This document shows, in pieces, positions 42,727 through 53,029 of a stretch of 64,000 nucleotides of DNA (positions are counted from its first letter, which is position 1; each line of letters starts with the position of its first letter). Origin of the DNA: Gemella massiliensis (GTDB taxonomy: Bacteria > Bacillota > Bacilli > Staphylococcales > Gemellaceae); assembly GCF_900120125.1 (NCBI RefSeq), contig NZ_LT635544.1:511458-575457 (forward strand). The letters run 5' to 3'. Position numbers and translations under genes: made by a program. The notes beneath the pieces are model-generated. The model ran no database searches and was not told the DNA's origin. It was given only the letters and a program-made list of their open reading frames with translations.

Positions 42727-44099
42727 TCAAAACGCCCTTAAAAGAAATATTATTTTTATACTCAGAAACAAATAACCTAGAAACAACTAAAATGCGTAAT
42801 CTAAAGTTATAAAAGCTATTATAACCATAAGAAACTCTCTTTAAAACCTTTATCTTATTATTAATACCCTCCAAAGAACCATTAGAAATAGAATACCTAA
42901 CACTATTAAGCATATACCCTTTATGTTTTCTCATAGTATTAATAGCCTTACTAACACCATCAGATAAATCGATAGTAGATTTTTCAATTAATTCTTTAAA
43001 CTCCAACTCATTTCTATACCTTATTGCATATCTAATATCCTGAACTCTCTCATAGCTAGCCTTAAATATACAATCTAATCCTAATAAATAATCTAAAATA
43101 TCACGTCTAGTAACTAAACTCCTAAAACTCCTATTAAAGAAAAACCTACCATGAGTAACATTACTTTCATCTTCTAATATTAACTTCCAATTATTTTTTA
43201 AAAGAGTATAATTAATACCTTTTTGTTTTTTGTAAATATTCATTAGCTTAACTCTAGTTCTATTAAGTTCTCTATTAACATTTTGAATAAAGTTCTCTAT
43301 TAACATTTTGAATAATATGAAACCTATCTATAACAATTTCAGCATTAGGAAACTTATTTCTAATCAACTTCATATAAGGAGTATAAATATCAATACAAAT
43401 AGCCTTAACATTACTTCTAGCCTCTTTAGAAAATCTGGAAAAATAATTATTTAAAATATACTCAGTTCTACCATCAACTATATCAATAATCTCATGAGTT
43501 AAAGCATCTAAAAAAATAAAACTCATACCATTTTTACTATCTTTAGTAAACTTTAACTCATCAAAGCATAAATACTCAGGTAAGGTATTATAGTTAAGAA
43601 TGTCTACATGGGATTTACATTTATAAAGAGTTCTTATAACAATATTAACCGATACATTATTCATTTTGGCTATTTGTTTAAAAGATAAAGTATCAGCTAA
43701 ATCACTCATTATAGAAAACTTAACATTTTTAGAAATACTACAGTATTTATCTACAAAAGAAGTAGTAGCTACAAATTTTTTATTACAAGTTTTACACTTG
43801 AAACGTTGCTTTCTTAGTTCCAAATAAGCAGGGATACCTGATATTTTTAATAGATTAATTCTAGTAAGTTCATTAAAGCCGTTTTTAACTACAGTATAAC
43901 CTTTATTAAGACAACCACAGCATTCACACTTCTTGGGTTTATATGTTAAGGTACCTTTGAATACAAAGTACTTTTGATTATTTTTTATAGTTTCGTTATG
44001 TGTTTTCTCAATAGTTATATTTTTATCTTTTATTTGTAGTAGGTTTTTAATGAATTCTCCCTCTTTTATTTCTTTTGTTTTTGTGTTAAAATTATTCAT
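42698..44099 (-). pseudogene. ISL3 transposase, frameshifted (copy 2)
   Basis: Same split as in copy 1: 274 residues from the ATG at 44099, frameshift at the 25-bp duplication, then 200 residues ending at 42698. Protein differences from copy 1 are few (a Thr to Ile in the SVNTV segment, a Gly to Asp in STIGLSDG, a Glu to Gly in RKHKEYM). Zinc ribbons and DDE residues are present across the two pieces. Confidence 0.9.
43265..43314 (-). repeat. 25-bp tandem duplication in transposase, copy 2
   Basis: Units 43265-43289 and 43290-43314, identical to those in copy 1. Confidence 0.95.
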
Positions 44100-44289
44100 G
44101 ACAGATATCCTTTCATAGTTTATTTTTTTGCACTTTAATTATATTGGATATTTGTCTTTTTGTATATTAAAAAATAATACGAGGTATGGATTTTTTTCCA
44201 TGCCCCGTATTTATTATACAACCATAAAAATTAGATGTTTTTTTGCGATTAAGTGAGATAATGTTTTGAAAATAATTTGATAAAAATAA

Positions 44290-44318
44290 TTGAAAAAAGC
44301 TATATAAAAGTATATAAT
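44290..44318 (+). promoter_or_regulatory. promoter of the EIIA gene
   Basis: TTGAAA (44290-44295) and TATAAT (44313-44318), spacing 17. It lies right of insertion sequence copy 2, so the gene keeps its own promoter. Confidence 0.75.
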
Positions 44319-44356
44319 AGGTATATTAGGGTAATATTTTAGTACGGAGGATTGAA

Positions 44357-44860
44357 ATGGGATTTTTATCAAAATTATTCGGAAAAGAAGATAAAAAAAC
44401 AGAAGAATTAGTAATAAATTCTTATATGAAAGGAAAAGTAGTAGCCATTACTGAAGTTCCGGATCCGGTATTTGCACAGAAAATGATGGGTGATGGTTTT
44501 GCAATTATCCCTGAAGAAGGAAAATTGCTGTCACCGGTTTCGGGAGAAATTATCCAAGTATTTCCGACAAAACATGCTTTCGGAATAAAGACAGGAGATG
44601 TAGAGTTACTTATCCATGTTGGTTTAGAGACAGTATCTATGAAAGGTGAAGGATTTGATGTTTTAGTGTCAGCCGGGGATAAAGTAGAGGTCGGTCAAAC
44701 ATTATTAACTTATGATTTAGAATTAGTAAAAGAAAAAGCAAAAGATATCATTACCCCTTGTGTAGTTACAAATATGGATATTGTTGAAGATATTAGTGTT
44801 TTAAAACTAAATGAAACCGTAGATTTTTCACAAGAAGTGGCAAAAATAAAACTTAAATAG
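44357..44860 (+). CDS. crr: PTS glucose-type EIIA protein
   Basis: 167 residues, a stand-alone EIIA-Glc domain. The two active-site histidines are in FPTKHAFGIKT and in ELLIHVGLETVSMKGEGF (the phosphorylated one); SPVSGEIIQV and AGDKVEVGQTLL are family motifs. Receives phosphate from HPr and passes it to sugar-specific EIIB domains elsewhere. GGAGGA ribosome site. Monocistronic to judge by the following 36 bases, although the ATTTAAGTTTT region can form only a weak hairpin (ACTTAAAT/ATTTAAGT). Confidence 0.93.
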   Translation: MGFLSKLFGKEDKKTEELVINSYMKGKVVAITEVPDPVFAQKMMGDGFAIIPEEGKLLSPVSGEIIQVFPTKHAFGIKTGDVELLIHVGLETVSMKGEGFDVLVSAGDKVEVGQTLLTYDLELVKEKAKDIITPCVVTNMDIVEDISVLKLNETVDFSQEVAKIKLK

Positions 44861-44895
44861 ATGCGAGTCTATTTAAGTTTTAATAGTATAATATT

Positions 44896-46335
44896 ATGAA
44901 TGATAAAAAATTTTGGAAAATAGTATATTTGCATATTGTTAAATATAATTATAATATACTTTATTATCGTCCGGAGAAGAAAGATGTTTGGTTAATAAAT
45001 GATGATAATGAGTTGGTAAGATTTATTTATAGCAATAATTTTAAAACAACTGAAATAGATAGTGTAATTTCTAATATAATTCGGAACGAAACAAGATTGA
45101 AAAAAATGTTTAAATTGAAAAATTTAAAAATTAAAATAATATTTGTTTCACCGGAATATGATGAGATAATTACAGATTATAAAAAGTATAAAATTTCAAG
45201 TGATTTGATAATAGAAAGAGTTTTATTTAATGAAAAAAATAGTAAGCTATTCGTGAAAGAACGTGATTTAAAATTTATTGAAGATTCTCCGGATACATCA
45301 CGTTATAAAACCAGAGTTGTAGAACTATACAAAAAACAAACTTTAAATAAAACAGTATTTGATGTCAAATTTAACATAATTTCGTTATGCTATTTATTAT
45401 TGTTTTTCTTAAAATATGTTAGTATTTATGCAAGTAACGGAAGTTTCTCAATTTATAAATTTTTAGGATATGATTATCAAGGAATTATTAGCGGACAATT
45501 TTATAGGTTAATAACGAGTGTTTTTGTTGTTAATGATTTTATGAGCTTATTTATAGTAGTAGTGAGTATTTTTGTATCATCGTTATTATTTAATAAGAAT
45601 TTGAATATTCGTGAATCGTCGGTAATATTAATAACTACAGCTATCATTTTTAATCTGTTTTTGCTGTTTGGTTATTCGGGAGATTTAAATATTCCTGTTG
45701 TTTCTTATCTGGCAGTTTTAGGTTCTATATTTTTAACGCAGTTAAGTAAAAAAAGTAATAATTTGCAATTTATGTACGCTGTTTCTTTATCATTAGTGTA
45801 TTTGTTGGGAAGTGCTATACTACTAAACACCAACGTTGCTCTTTATATTTTTTCATTTATAGTTGGGGTGTTTTTGCAACTATTATTATTGAATAAAAGG
45901 AGTATTTATATATTATCAATAGCTTTTGTATTGATTATGGTGTCCGGGATAGTTGTAAAAATTGCTAATATTGATACAAAAAGTAAAGTTAATACTTACT
46001 TAGTTAGAAAAATTGATAAAAGGTTGGAAAAACCGAGAAGTGATGAGGATATTTTTAATTTAGAAAAAGAATTGACTTCCAGAAATAAATCGGCACTTAC
46101 ATATTATGAGTTAGGTATGATTAAAATGACAAACCTTTCAGTTAATGATGCTAAAAAAGTATTCTTAGAGGGAATTCAGTTTGATAGCAGTTTTGCACCG
46201 CTTTATTACAAATTGGCATTAATAGAAAGACAAGAAGGTAATTATAGTAAATCTAAGGAATATGCAGATAAGGCATTAAAAATTAGTAATCTTGAGAAAT
46301 ATAAAAACTTGGTGGAAGAACTTAGTAATTATTAA
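44896..46335 (+). CDS. rhomboid-like membrane protein with TPR tail, probably not proteolytic
   Basis: 479 residues: cytoplasmic N-terminal domain (1-165), about seven membrane helices (167-360) and a C-terminal TPR pair (about 395-475, ALTYYELGMIKM and APLYYKLALIERQEGNYSKSKEYADKAL). The layout and the following yqgQ gene match the GluP/YqgP rhomboid protease of Bacillus. SGQFYRLITSVFV corresponds to the conserved GEWYRLITxMFLH segment, but the HxGxxH residues read VVNDFMS and no GxSG serine motif is visible where YLAVLGSIF stands. It therefore looks like a rhomboid pseudoprotease. No clear ribosome site was noted before the ATG at 44896. Confidence 0.7.
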   Translation: MNDKKFWKIVYLHIVKYNYNILYYRPEKKDVWLINDDNELVRFIYSNNFKTTEIDSVISNIIRNETRLKKMFKLKNLKIKIIFVSPEYDEIITDYKKYKISSDLIIERVLFNEKNSKLFVKERDLKFIEDSPDTSRYKTRVVELYKKQTLNKTVFDVKFNIISLCYLLLFFLKYVSIYASNGSFSIYKFLGYDYQGIISGQFYRLITSVFVVNDFMSLFIVVVSIFVSSLLFNKNLNIRESSVILITTAIIFNLFLLFGYSGDLNIPVVSYLAVLGSIFLTQLSKKSNNLQFMYAVSLSLVYLLGSAILLNTNVALYIFSFIVGVFLQLLLLNKRSIYILSIAFVLIMVSGIVVKIANIDTKSKVNTYLVRKIDKRLEKPRSDEDIFNLEKELTSRNKSALTYYELGMIKMTNLSVNDAKKVFLEGIQFDSSFAPLYYKLALIERQEGNYSKSKEYADKALKISNLEKYKNLVEELSNY

Positions 46336-46343
46336 GGGTGAAG

Positions 46344-46547
46344 ATGATGATAAATTTTTATGATTTACAACAATTTTTAAAATCTTTTGGTATAATAATA
46401 TATATGAAAGATAGAAAGCATACTTTAAGTATGGTAGAGTATGAAGTAAGAGAATTAAAAAGATTAGAATTAATTTCCAAAGAAGATTTTATAAGAGCGA
46501 TTGCTATTATAAAACATGAGATGAATTATGAATTAGCGAAAGGATAG
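46344..46547 (+). CDS. yqgQ: YqgQ family protein (DUF910)
   Basis: 67 residues from the ATG at 46344 (AAGGGTG upstream; a GTG at 46338 is also in frame). FYDLQQFLKSFGIIIYMKDRKHTLSMVEYEVRELKRL matches YqgQ of Bacillus, a small helical protein proposed to bind single-stranded nucleic acid; role unproven. Directly follows the rhomboid-like gene, as in Bacillus. Confidence 0.85.
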   Translation: MMINFYDLQQFLKSFGIIIYMKDRKHTLSMVEYEVRELKRLELISKEDFIRAIAIIKHEMNYELAKG

Positions 46548-46556
46548 GTGAGAAAA

Positions 46557-46841
46557 ATGGAAAATAGTCTTATATTTATAAAAGTTAGAAAGAGAATAGA
46601 AGAAGATATTATGAAAATCGAAGATATGATTGAAGCGTGTCTTTCAGTTAAAGGTGAAAAAAAATGTCCATTATATCAAGATGTAATTGATACACAAATT
46701 TTTGGATTAACGAAAGAAATAAATCTTGCGGTAGAAATAGGGTGTATCACTGCGGAGGCAGGTAAGAAAATTTTGACCGATCTTGAAGATAAAGCCGGTA
46801 TGATGTATGGCAGTGTTGACAACCAAAGCAAAGCAAACTAG
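46557..46841 (+). CDS. ylaN: YlaN family protein (DUF1507)
   Basis: 94 residues from the ATG at 46557, with AGGTGAG upstream; a GTG nine bases earlier is possible. KKCPLYQDVIDTQIFGLTKEINLAVEIG is the diagnostic YlaN segment. Small helical protein linked to iron homeostasis through Fur in Bacillus and Staphylococcus (family knowledge). Next to ftsW, as in Bacillus. Confidence 0.9.
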   Translation: MENSLIFIKVRKRIEEDIMKIEDMIEACLSVKGEKKCPLYQDVIDTQIFGLTKEINLAVEIGCITAEAGKKILTDLEDKAGMMYGSVDNQSKAN

Positions 46842-46844
46842 GTT

Positions 46845-48056
46845 ATGAAGATAATAAGATTACAGCAAAGTATAAAACATGAACGACGTCATGTAAAATT
46901 AGATCTTGTAGTAGCTTTAACATTATTAATTTTATTTATTTTAAGTTGTATAATGGTTTATAGCGCCAGTATGATTGGGAATAAGTATGGAACATTCACA
47001 TCGTCTATACCGGTAGATGCAAATTATTTTTTAATAAGGCAAGCGATTTGGGCATCATTATCTTACGTGGCGTTTTTAATCTTTTCAGTAGTAATTCCAT
47101 TCGAAATTTTTAGAAGTAAAAATTTATTAAAATATGGGCAGTTCATTATTTTAGGATTACTATTAATTCCGTTTGCATTACCAAGTATAAATGGTGCAAG
47201 ATCATGGATAAGATTAGGGGCATTTAGTTTTCAACCGTCAACTTTAGCACAACTATTTATTATTATTTATATGGCATTTATTTTAGAAACAAGAAAGACA
47301 AAATTAAGACAAGTCTTAACAAGCAGTGAGTTAATTAATATTTTTGGAATACCGTTATTTTTAACAGCGGTTATATTTGCTCAAAATGATACCGGAATGG
47401 TTTTAATAACTCTTAGTGTTGTTGGAATTATGGCGCTTTGTTCCAATATGAATTTTAAAAATATTAGGAAAATTATAACACTTGCATTATTGGCGAGTGT
47501 CATGTTAATAGGTATTTTATTTATTACAGGGTTGTTTTCCGGAAGCTCATATAGAACTAATCGGATAAAGGTATTTTTGAATCCTTTTTCAGAGAATCTT
47601 AGTGCAGCGGCCGATCAGGTAATAAATTCCTATATAGCGTTTGGTAATGGTGGCTTAGTGGGTCGTGGTTTAGGAAACTCTATTCAAAAACTCGGTTATC
47701 TGCCGGAAGCTCATACAGATTTTATTTTAGCAATTATTGCAGAAGAACTCGGTCTTATAGGAGTGTTATTTGTAATTCTGTTACTTTGTATATTGGTGGG
47801 AAAAGCTGTTTTTGCGGGGACTAAATCTAAAAATACGTTTGGTGCCATGTATGCAATAGGTTTTGCAACACTTTTATCAGTTCAAACTGTTATAAATATT
47901 GGAGGGGTTACTGCTTCCATTCCCATGACAGGAGTACCACTTCCTTTTGTAAGTAATGGAGGAAGTTCGCTTTTAATTCTTAGTATAGGACTTGGTATAG
48001 TTACCAATATTCTTGCTCATGTTAAATCTTTAAGAGAAGATAAACAAAATTTATAA
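46845..48056 (+). CDS. ftsW: cell-division peptidoglycan polymerase FtsW
   Basis: 403 residues, SEDS family, about ten helices. NGARSWIRLGAFSFQPSTLAQLFIIIYMA and the extracellular loop NSIQKLGYLPEAHTDFILAIIAEELG hold the conserved residues (including the catalytic Asp of the PExxTDF-type segment). PLPFVSNGGSSLL is the C-terminal motif. More like FtsW than RodA because of the ylaN context and the loop sequence. Starts three bases after ylaN. Confidence 0.92.
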   Translation: MKIIRLQQSIKHERRHVKLDLVVALTLLILFILSCIMVYSASMIGNKYGTFTSSIPVDANYFLIRQAIWASLSYVAFLIFSVVIPFEIFRSKNLLKYGQFIILGLLLIPFALPSINGARSWIRLGAFSFQPSTLAQLFIIIYMAFILETRKTKLRQVLTSSELINIFGIPLFLTAVIFAQNDTGMVLITLSVVGIMALCSNMNFKNIRKIITLALLASVMLIGILFITGLFSGSSYRTNRIKVFLNPFSENLSAAADQVINSYIAFGNGGLVGRGLGNSIQKLGYLPEAHTDFILAIIAEELGLIGVLFVILLLCILVGKAVFAGTKSKNTFGAMYAIGFATLLSVQTVINIGGVTASIPMTGVPLPFVSNGGSSLLILSIGLGIVTNILAHVKSLREDKQNL

Positions 48057-48060
48057 AAAT

Positions 48061-48143
48061 AACTAATTTAAAGTGAAAATTTTACTAAAAGTTTAAGAAT
48101 ATGCTCTGTTACTTTTAGAGTTTTGTCTTTAAATTAGTTTTTT
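48061..48143 (+). terminator. terminator after ftsW
   Basis: AACTAATTTAAAG (48061-48073) pairs with CTTTAAATTAGTT (48127-48139), T-run following; an inner CTAAAAGT/ACTTTTAG pair closes the long loop. Confidence 0.65.
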
Positions 48144-48163
48144 GGGTTGTATAATAAATATGG

Positions 48164-48267
48164 ATAGGTACTAGCCCCCGAAACTTGGATAAGTTTTGGG
48201 GAGCTATTTTTAATGAAATTAATAAATGAAAAAATTTCATACCCGTATTTCTAGGAGAGCCTAGAAT
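48164..48267. other. two further hairpins between ftsW and queA
   Basis: 48164-48206 holds a CCCC/GGGG hairpin (CCCCCGAAACTT with AAGTTTTGGGG) resembling that at 32278-32322. 48249-48267 holds the perfect hairpin TTCTAGG/CCTAGAA followed by TTTT, a likely small terminator. No gene is seen in this stretch. Confidence 0.6.
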
Positions 48268-48321
48268 TTTAACTTTAGGTTTATTTTTTTATTTGAGAAA
48301 GAAATAAATTTGATGGTTAAC

Positions 48322-48350
48322 TTGATAAGTTTTAACATTCAAGCTATAAT
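48322..48350 (+). promoter_or_regulatory. queA promoter
   Basis: TTGATA (48322-48327) and TATAAT (48345-48350), spacing 17. No preQ1 riboswitch was recognised in the short leader. Confidence 0.75.
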
Positions 48351-48379
48351 AGTAAAGTAACTTTTAAAGGAGATATTAA

Positions 48380-49408
48380 ATGAAATTAGAAGAGTTTAAT
48401 TTTAATTTACCAGAAGAGTTGATAGCACAAACTCCGTTGTTAAAACGAGATACTAGTAAATTACTTATGGTTGATAGAAAAAACAATAATTATAAACATA
48501 AGGTATTCTCTGATATTATAGATTATTTTAATCCCGGAGATACATTAGTTCTTAATAATACCCGTGTAATGCCGGCACGCTTATATGGGGAGAAAAAAGG
48601 AACCGGTGCAGCTATTGAGGTACTACTTTTAAAAACTAAAGAACATAATATTTGGGAGTGTTTAGTAAAACCTGCCAAAAGAATAAAAATAGGAAGTATT
48701 GTTTCATTCGGTGACGGAGTTATGGAAGCGGAGTGTATCAAAGTAATGGATGATGGCTTTAGGTATTTTAAGTTTAGCTATGAGGGAATTTTTCAAGAAC
48801 GTCTTGATGAACTGGGAACAATGCCACTGCCACCGTACATAAAAGAAAGATTAATTGATAAAGAACGTTATCAGACGGTTTATTCAAAAGAAATCGGCAG
48901 TTCAGCGGCTCCAACGGCAGGGTTACACTTTACAGAAGAATTGTTGAAAAAAATAAAAGAAAAAGGTGTAAATATTGCTTATTTGACGCTTCATGTAGGT
49001 CTTGGAACATTTCGCCCGGTTGTGACTGAAAATATTGAAGATCATGATATGCATTCTGAATATTATACAATTGATGAAGAAACTGCAAATATAATCAATG
49101 AAACAAAAAAAAGATGTAATAAAGTTTTTTCGGTTGGAACAACTTCTACAAGAACTTTAGAAACTATTGCTAGAGATAATAATGGAAAGATAGTTGCGGC
49201 TTCCGGATGGACAAATATATTTATTTATCCGGGATTTGAGTTTAAATGTGTAGACGGTTTGATAACTAACTTTCATTTGCCGAAATCATCACTAATAATG
49301 TTGGTTAGTGCATTTTATAGCAGAGAAAAAGTGTTAGAATTATATAAGATTGCAGTGGACAATAAATATCGTTTCTTTAGTTTTGGAGATGCGATGATGA
49401 TAATATGA
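48380..49408 (+). CDS. queA: S-adenosylmethionine:tRNA ribosyltransferase-isomerase
   Basis: 342 residues. [24 protein letters not shown] at the N terminus, [29 protein letters not shown] and [10 protein letters not shown] are the QueA signatures. Transfers the ribosyl group of SAM to preQ1 in tRNA, forming epoxyqueuosine. AAAGGAG ribosome site. Operon with tgt and yajC. Confidence 0.96.
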   Translation: MKLEEFNFNLPEELIAQTPLLKRDTSKLLMVDRKNNNYKHKVFSDIIDYFNPGDTLVLNNTRVMPARLYGEKKGTGAAIEVLLLKTKEHNIWECLVKPAKRIKIGSIVSFGDGVMEAECIKVMDDGFRYFKFSYEGIFQERLDELGTMPLPPYIKERLIDKERYQTVYSKEIGSSAAPTAGLHFTEELLKKIKEKGVNIAYLTLHVGLGTFRPVVTENIEDHDMHSEYYTIDEETANIINETKKRCNKVFSVGTTSTRTLETIARDNNGKIVAASGWTNIFIYPGFEFKCVDGLITNFHLPKSSLIMLVSAFYSREKVLELYKIAVDNKYRFFSFGDAMMII

Positions 49409-50584
<1,176 letters not shown>

Positions 50585-50662
50585 TAATACTAATATTTAT
50601 AGTTTATTTTTTTAAAACATTATAGTAGAATAAACATATACAGAAATTCGGAGGTAAAAAAT

Positions 50663-50926
50663 ATGCCAAGTCAATATATTAATATAATAATGATAGTTGC
50701 ATTATTTGGTTTTATGTATTTTATAGTGATAAGACCGCAATCAAAACGAAATAAAGAATTAAAATTATTACAGGATTCTTTAAAAGAAGGTGACAGAATC
50801 GTCACATTCGCCGGGATATACGGAGATATAATAGAAGTAGGAACACTGACAGTTAAGGTAAGAATAGCACCTAAAGTAGAAATTGAGTTGGACAGAAATG
50901 CTATTCGTAGTTTAGCGGCTAAATAA
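50663..50926 (+). CDS. yajC: preprotein translocase subunit YajC
   Basis: 87 residues. One N-terminal membrane helix (about 7-24), the conserved FIVIRPQSKRNKE segment, then LKEGDRIVTFAGIYGDI and a beta-rich tail. Accessory to SecDF at the membrane. CGGAGG ribosome site; third gene after queA and tgt, the usual order. Confidence 0.93.
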   Translation: MPSQYINIIMIVALFGFMYFIVIRPQSKRNKELKLLQDSLKEGDRIVTFAGIYGDIIEVGTLTVKVRIAPKVEIELDRNAIRSLAAK

Positions 50927-50974
50927 AATAAAAATCGAGGATAGAAAAATTTTCTAATCTTCGATTTTTATTTT
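50926..50974. terminator. bidirectional terminator between yajC and luxS
   Basis: AAAAATCGA, then TAGAAAA pair with TTTTCTA, then TCGATTTTT; A-run before and T-run after. Confidence 0.85.
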
Positions 50975-50998
50975 ATAATATTTTAAAAAATAAATTTA

Positions 50999-51469
50999 TT
51001 ACTTACCAAATACGTTTTTCCATTCAGATTTTTTATCTAGGAATTTTATAGCTTCTTGCTTAGCGCCTTTTAGGGAGTGAGAAGCTGCCCAGCCGCATTG
51101 TATTTCATTGCAAGCCGGGACTTCAGTAGCAACAAGAACATCTTCCAACGTCTTGGTAAGAGCTTCTACTACCGCCTCATAGCTATCATTATTTATTACT
51201 GATAAATAAAACCCTGTTTGACAACCCATTGGTCCAAAATCCAAAACATTATCAAGGTGATTACGAATTAATTCTGCAATTAAATGTTCAAGAGAATGAA
51301 GGCTTGGCATTGCTAAATGTTCTTTATTCGGCTGGCAAAATCTAATATCATATTTATATATTTTATCACCATTTTCTCCGCTATATACTCCAACAAGCCT
51401 AATATAAGGTGCAACTACTTTAGTATGATCAAGGTTAAAACTTTCAACATTCATTTTTTTATTAGTCAT
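50999..51469 (-). CDS. luxS: S-ribosylhomocysteine lyase LuxS
   Basis: 156 residues. The metal site is complete: HSLEHL (His, Glu, His) and CGWAASHS with the Cys ligand; [13 protein letters not shown] holds the catalytic Cys. Cleaves S-ribosylhomocysteine to homocysteine and the AI-2 precursor. GGAGAATAACG precedes the ATG. Confidence 0.97.
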   Translation of the reverse strand: MTNKKMNVESFNLDHTKVVAPYIRLVGVYSGENGDKIYKYDIRFCQPNKEHLAMPSLHSLEHLIAELIRNHLDNVLDFGPMGCQTGFYLSVINNDSYEAVVEALTKTLEDVLVATEVPACNEIQCGWAASHSLKGAKQEAIKFLDKKSEWKNVFGK

Positions 51470-51604
51470 CGTTATTCTCCATTAAAAAATAAATTTTCGA
51501 TTGTAGTGTAATTATACTATATTTTTTCTAAATAAAAAAGTGTATAATTAATATAAAAAATTGTGTAAAAATACAATAAAATTGACTTATGGTAACGGAT
51601 AGAT

Positions 51605-52822
51605 TTATCTAAATTCTTTTCTTTTTTTACTTGTTATTTTTTTTACCTCCAACTGAGCTGCTGGGAGATAGCTTTTTCCATTTTTCAGTAAGTTGCAGAT
51701 AATGTTGGTGATTTCAATAAAATCTTCTTCAACATACCCTTTAGTAGTCATAGCCGCTGTACCTAAACGAAGTCCGCTTGTTTTTGCCGGCGGTAACGTA
51801 TCAAACGGGATACCGTTTTTGTTACATGTGATATATGCTTTACTTAGTAAATCACTGGCATCATGACCGTTAATACCGTAAGTAGTAAAGGTATCTATTA
51901 AACAAAGGTGATTATCACTTCCGTTACTTACAACAGGAATATTATTTTGTTTAAAAGTTTTAACCATAGCTTTCATGTTATTTAGAACTTGTTGTTGATA
52001 AAGTTTAAATGATGGTTGTAAAGCCTCATTAAAGCAGATTGCTTTTGCTGCAATAATATGCTCTAACGGACCGCCTTGGGCTCCCGGGAAAATCATTTTG
52101 TTGATTTTAGTAGCTATTTTTTCGTTATTGGTTAATATAATTCCTCCACGAGGGCCACGAAGAGTTTTATGTGTGGTAGAAGTTACAACGTCAGCATAAG
52201 GTAATGGAGAAGGATGTAATTTAGTAGCAACAAGCCCTGCGATATGAGCCATATCAACCATTAAGTAAGCATTGACTTCATCGGCAATTTCTCTAAATTT
52301 TTTAAAATCTATTATACGAGAATAAGCACTCGCCCCGGCTATAATCATTTTAGGTTTATACTCTTTTGCAAGTTTTAACACTTCATCATAATTGATAAGA
52401 TGAGTATCTTTAGTGACGCCATAGGAGATAGCATTAAATATTTTTCCGGAGAAGTTTACACGACTACCATGTGTTAAATGTCCTCCCGAATCCATGCTCA
52501 TACCAAGAACAGTATCCCCCGGATTTAGTAAAGCCATGTAAACTGCAATATTAGCACTAGAACCGGAATGAGCTTGAACATTGACAAATTCAGCATTAAA
52601 TAATTTTTTTAGTCTTTCAATAGCAAGAGTTTCTATTTCATCAATAACTTCACAGCCGTCATAATATCTTTTTCCGGGATAACCCTCGGCATATTTATTG
52701 GTAAGAATACTTCCGGTTGCTTTTAGTATATTTTCTGAAACAAAATTTTCACTAGCAATGAGTTCAATATTTGTATTTTGACGATCTTTTTCTTTTTCAA
52801 TAAGTTCAAAAATTTTATCCAT
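51605..52822 (-). CDS. glyA: serine hydroxymethyltransferase
   Basis: 405 residues. [12 protein letters not shown] near the N terminus, [24 protein letters not shown] and the PLP lysine in [15 protein letters not shown]. Converts serine and tetrahydrofolate to glycine and methylene-THF in the cytosol. GGAGCTC precedes the ATG. Upstream of luxS on the same strand with a 135-base gap, so separately promoted or weakly linked. Confidence 0.97.
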   Translation of the reverse strand: MDKIFELIEKEKDRQNTNIELIASENFVSENILKATGSILTNKYAEGYPGKRYYDGCEVIDEIETLAIERLKKLFNAEFVNVQAHSGSSANIAVYMALLNPGDTVLGMSMDSGGHLTHGSRVNFSGKIFNAISYGVTKDTHLINYDEVLKLAKEYKPKMIIAGASAYSRIIDFKKFREIADEVNAYLMVDMAHIAGLVATKLHPSPLPYADVVTSTTHKTLRGPRGGIILTNNEKIATKINKMIFPGAQGGPLEHIIAAKAICFNEALQPSFKLYQQQVLNNMKAMVKTFKQNNIPVVSNGSDNHLCLIDTFTTYGINGHDASDLLSKAYITCNKNGIPFDTLPPAKTSGLRLGTAAMTTKGYVEEDFIEITNIICNLLKNGKSYLPAAQLEVKKITSKKRKEFR

Positions 52823-53029
52823 TAAGAGCTCCTTTATAATTAGATTTGTAGAGATGATAGTTTCTCAATTTTTATAGAAATATTTTAACATATGATAAAT
52901 TGAAATCAAAACAAATGAATTGAAATTAAGTTCGGGGTTTAGGTAGAAAATCGAAATTATTTGTGCTATAATTATAGAGGGATACGGCTGTATTACTATA
53001 TCGAACCAAATTTAAGGAGAATATTTAAA

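Larger units (their letters stand above)
42652..44223 (-). mobile_element. ISL3-family insertion sequence, copy 2
   Basis: 1572 bp, nearly identical to copy 1 (26624-28196) including inverted repeats and the frameshifting duplication. Perfect 8-bp target duplication ATAAAAAT (42644-42651, 44224-44231). Differences from copy 1 are a handful of substitutions and one base in a T-run. Same orientation as copy 1 relative to the interrupted terminator. Confidence 0.95.
42630..44243 (+). terminator. hydrolase-gene terminator, split by the insertion sequence
   Basis: Left arm AACATCTAA (42630-42638) and right arm TTAGATGTT (44231-44239), nine perfect pairs, with TTTTT following the right arm. Excising the element and one target copy restores a stem with a 12-base loop. 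Confidence 0.85.
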
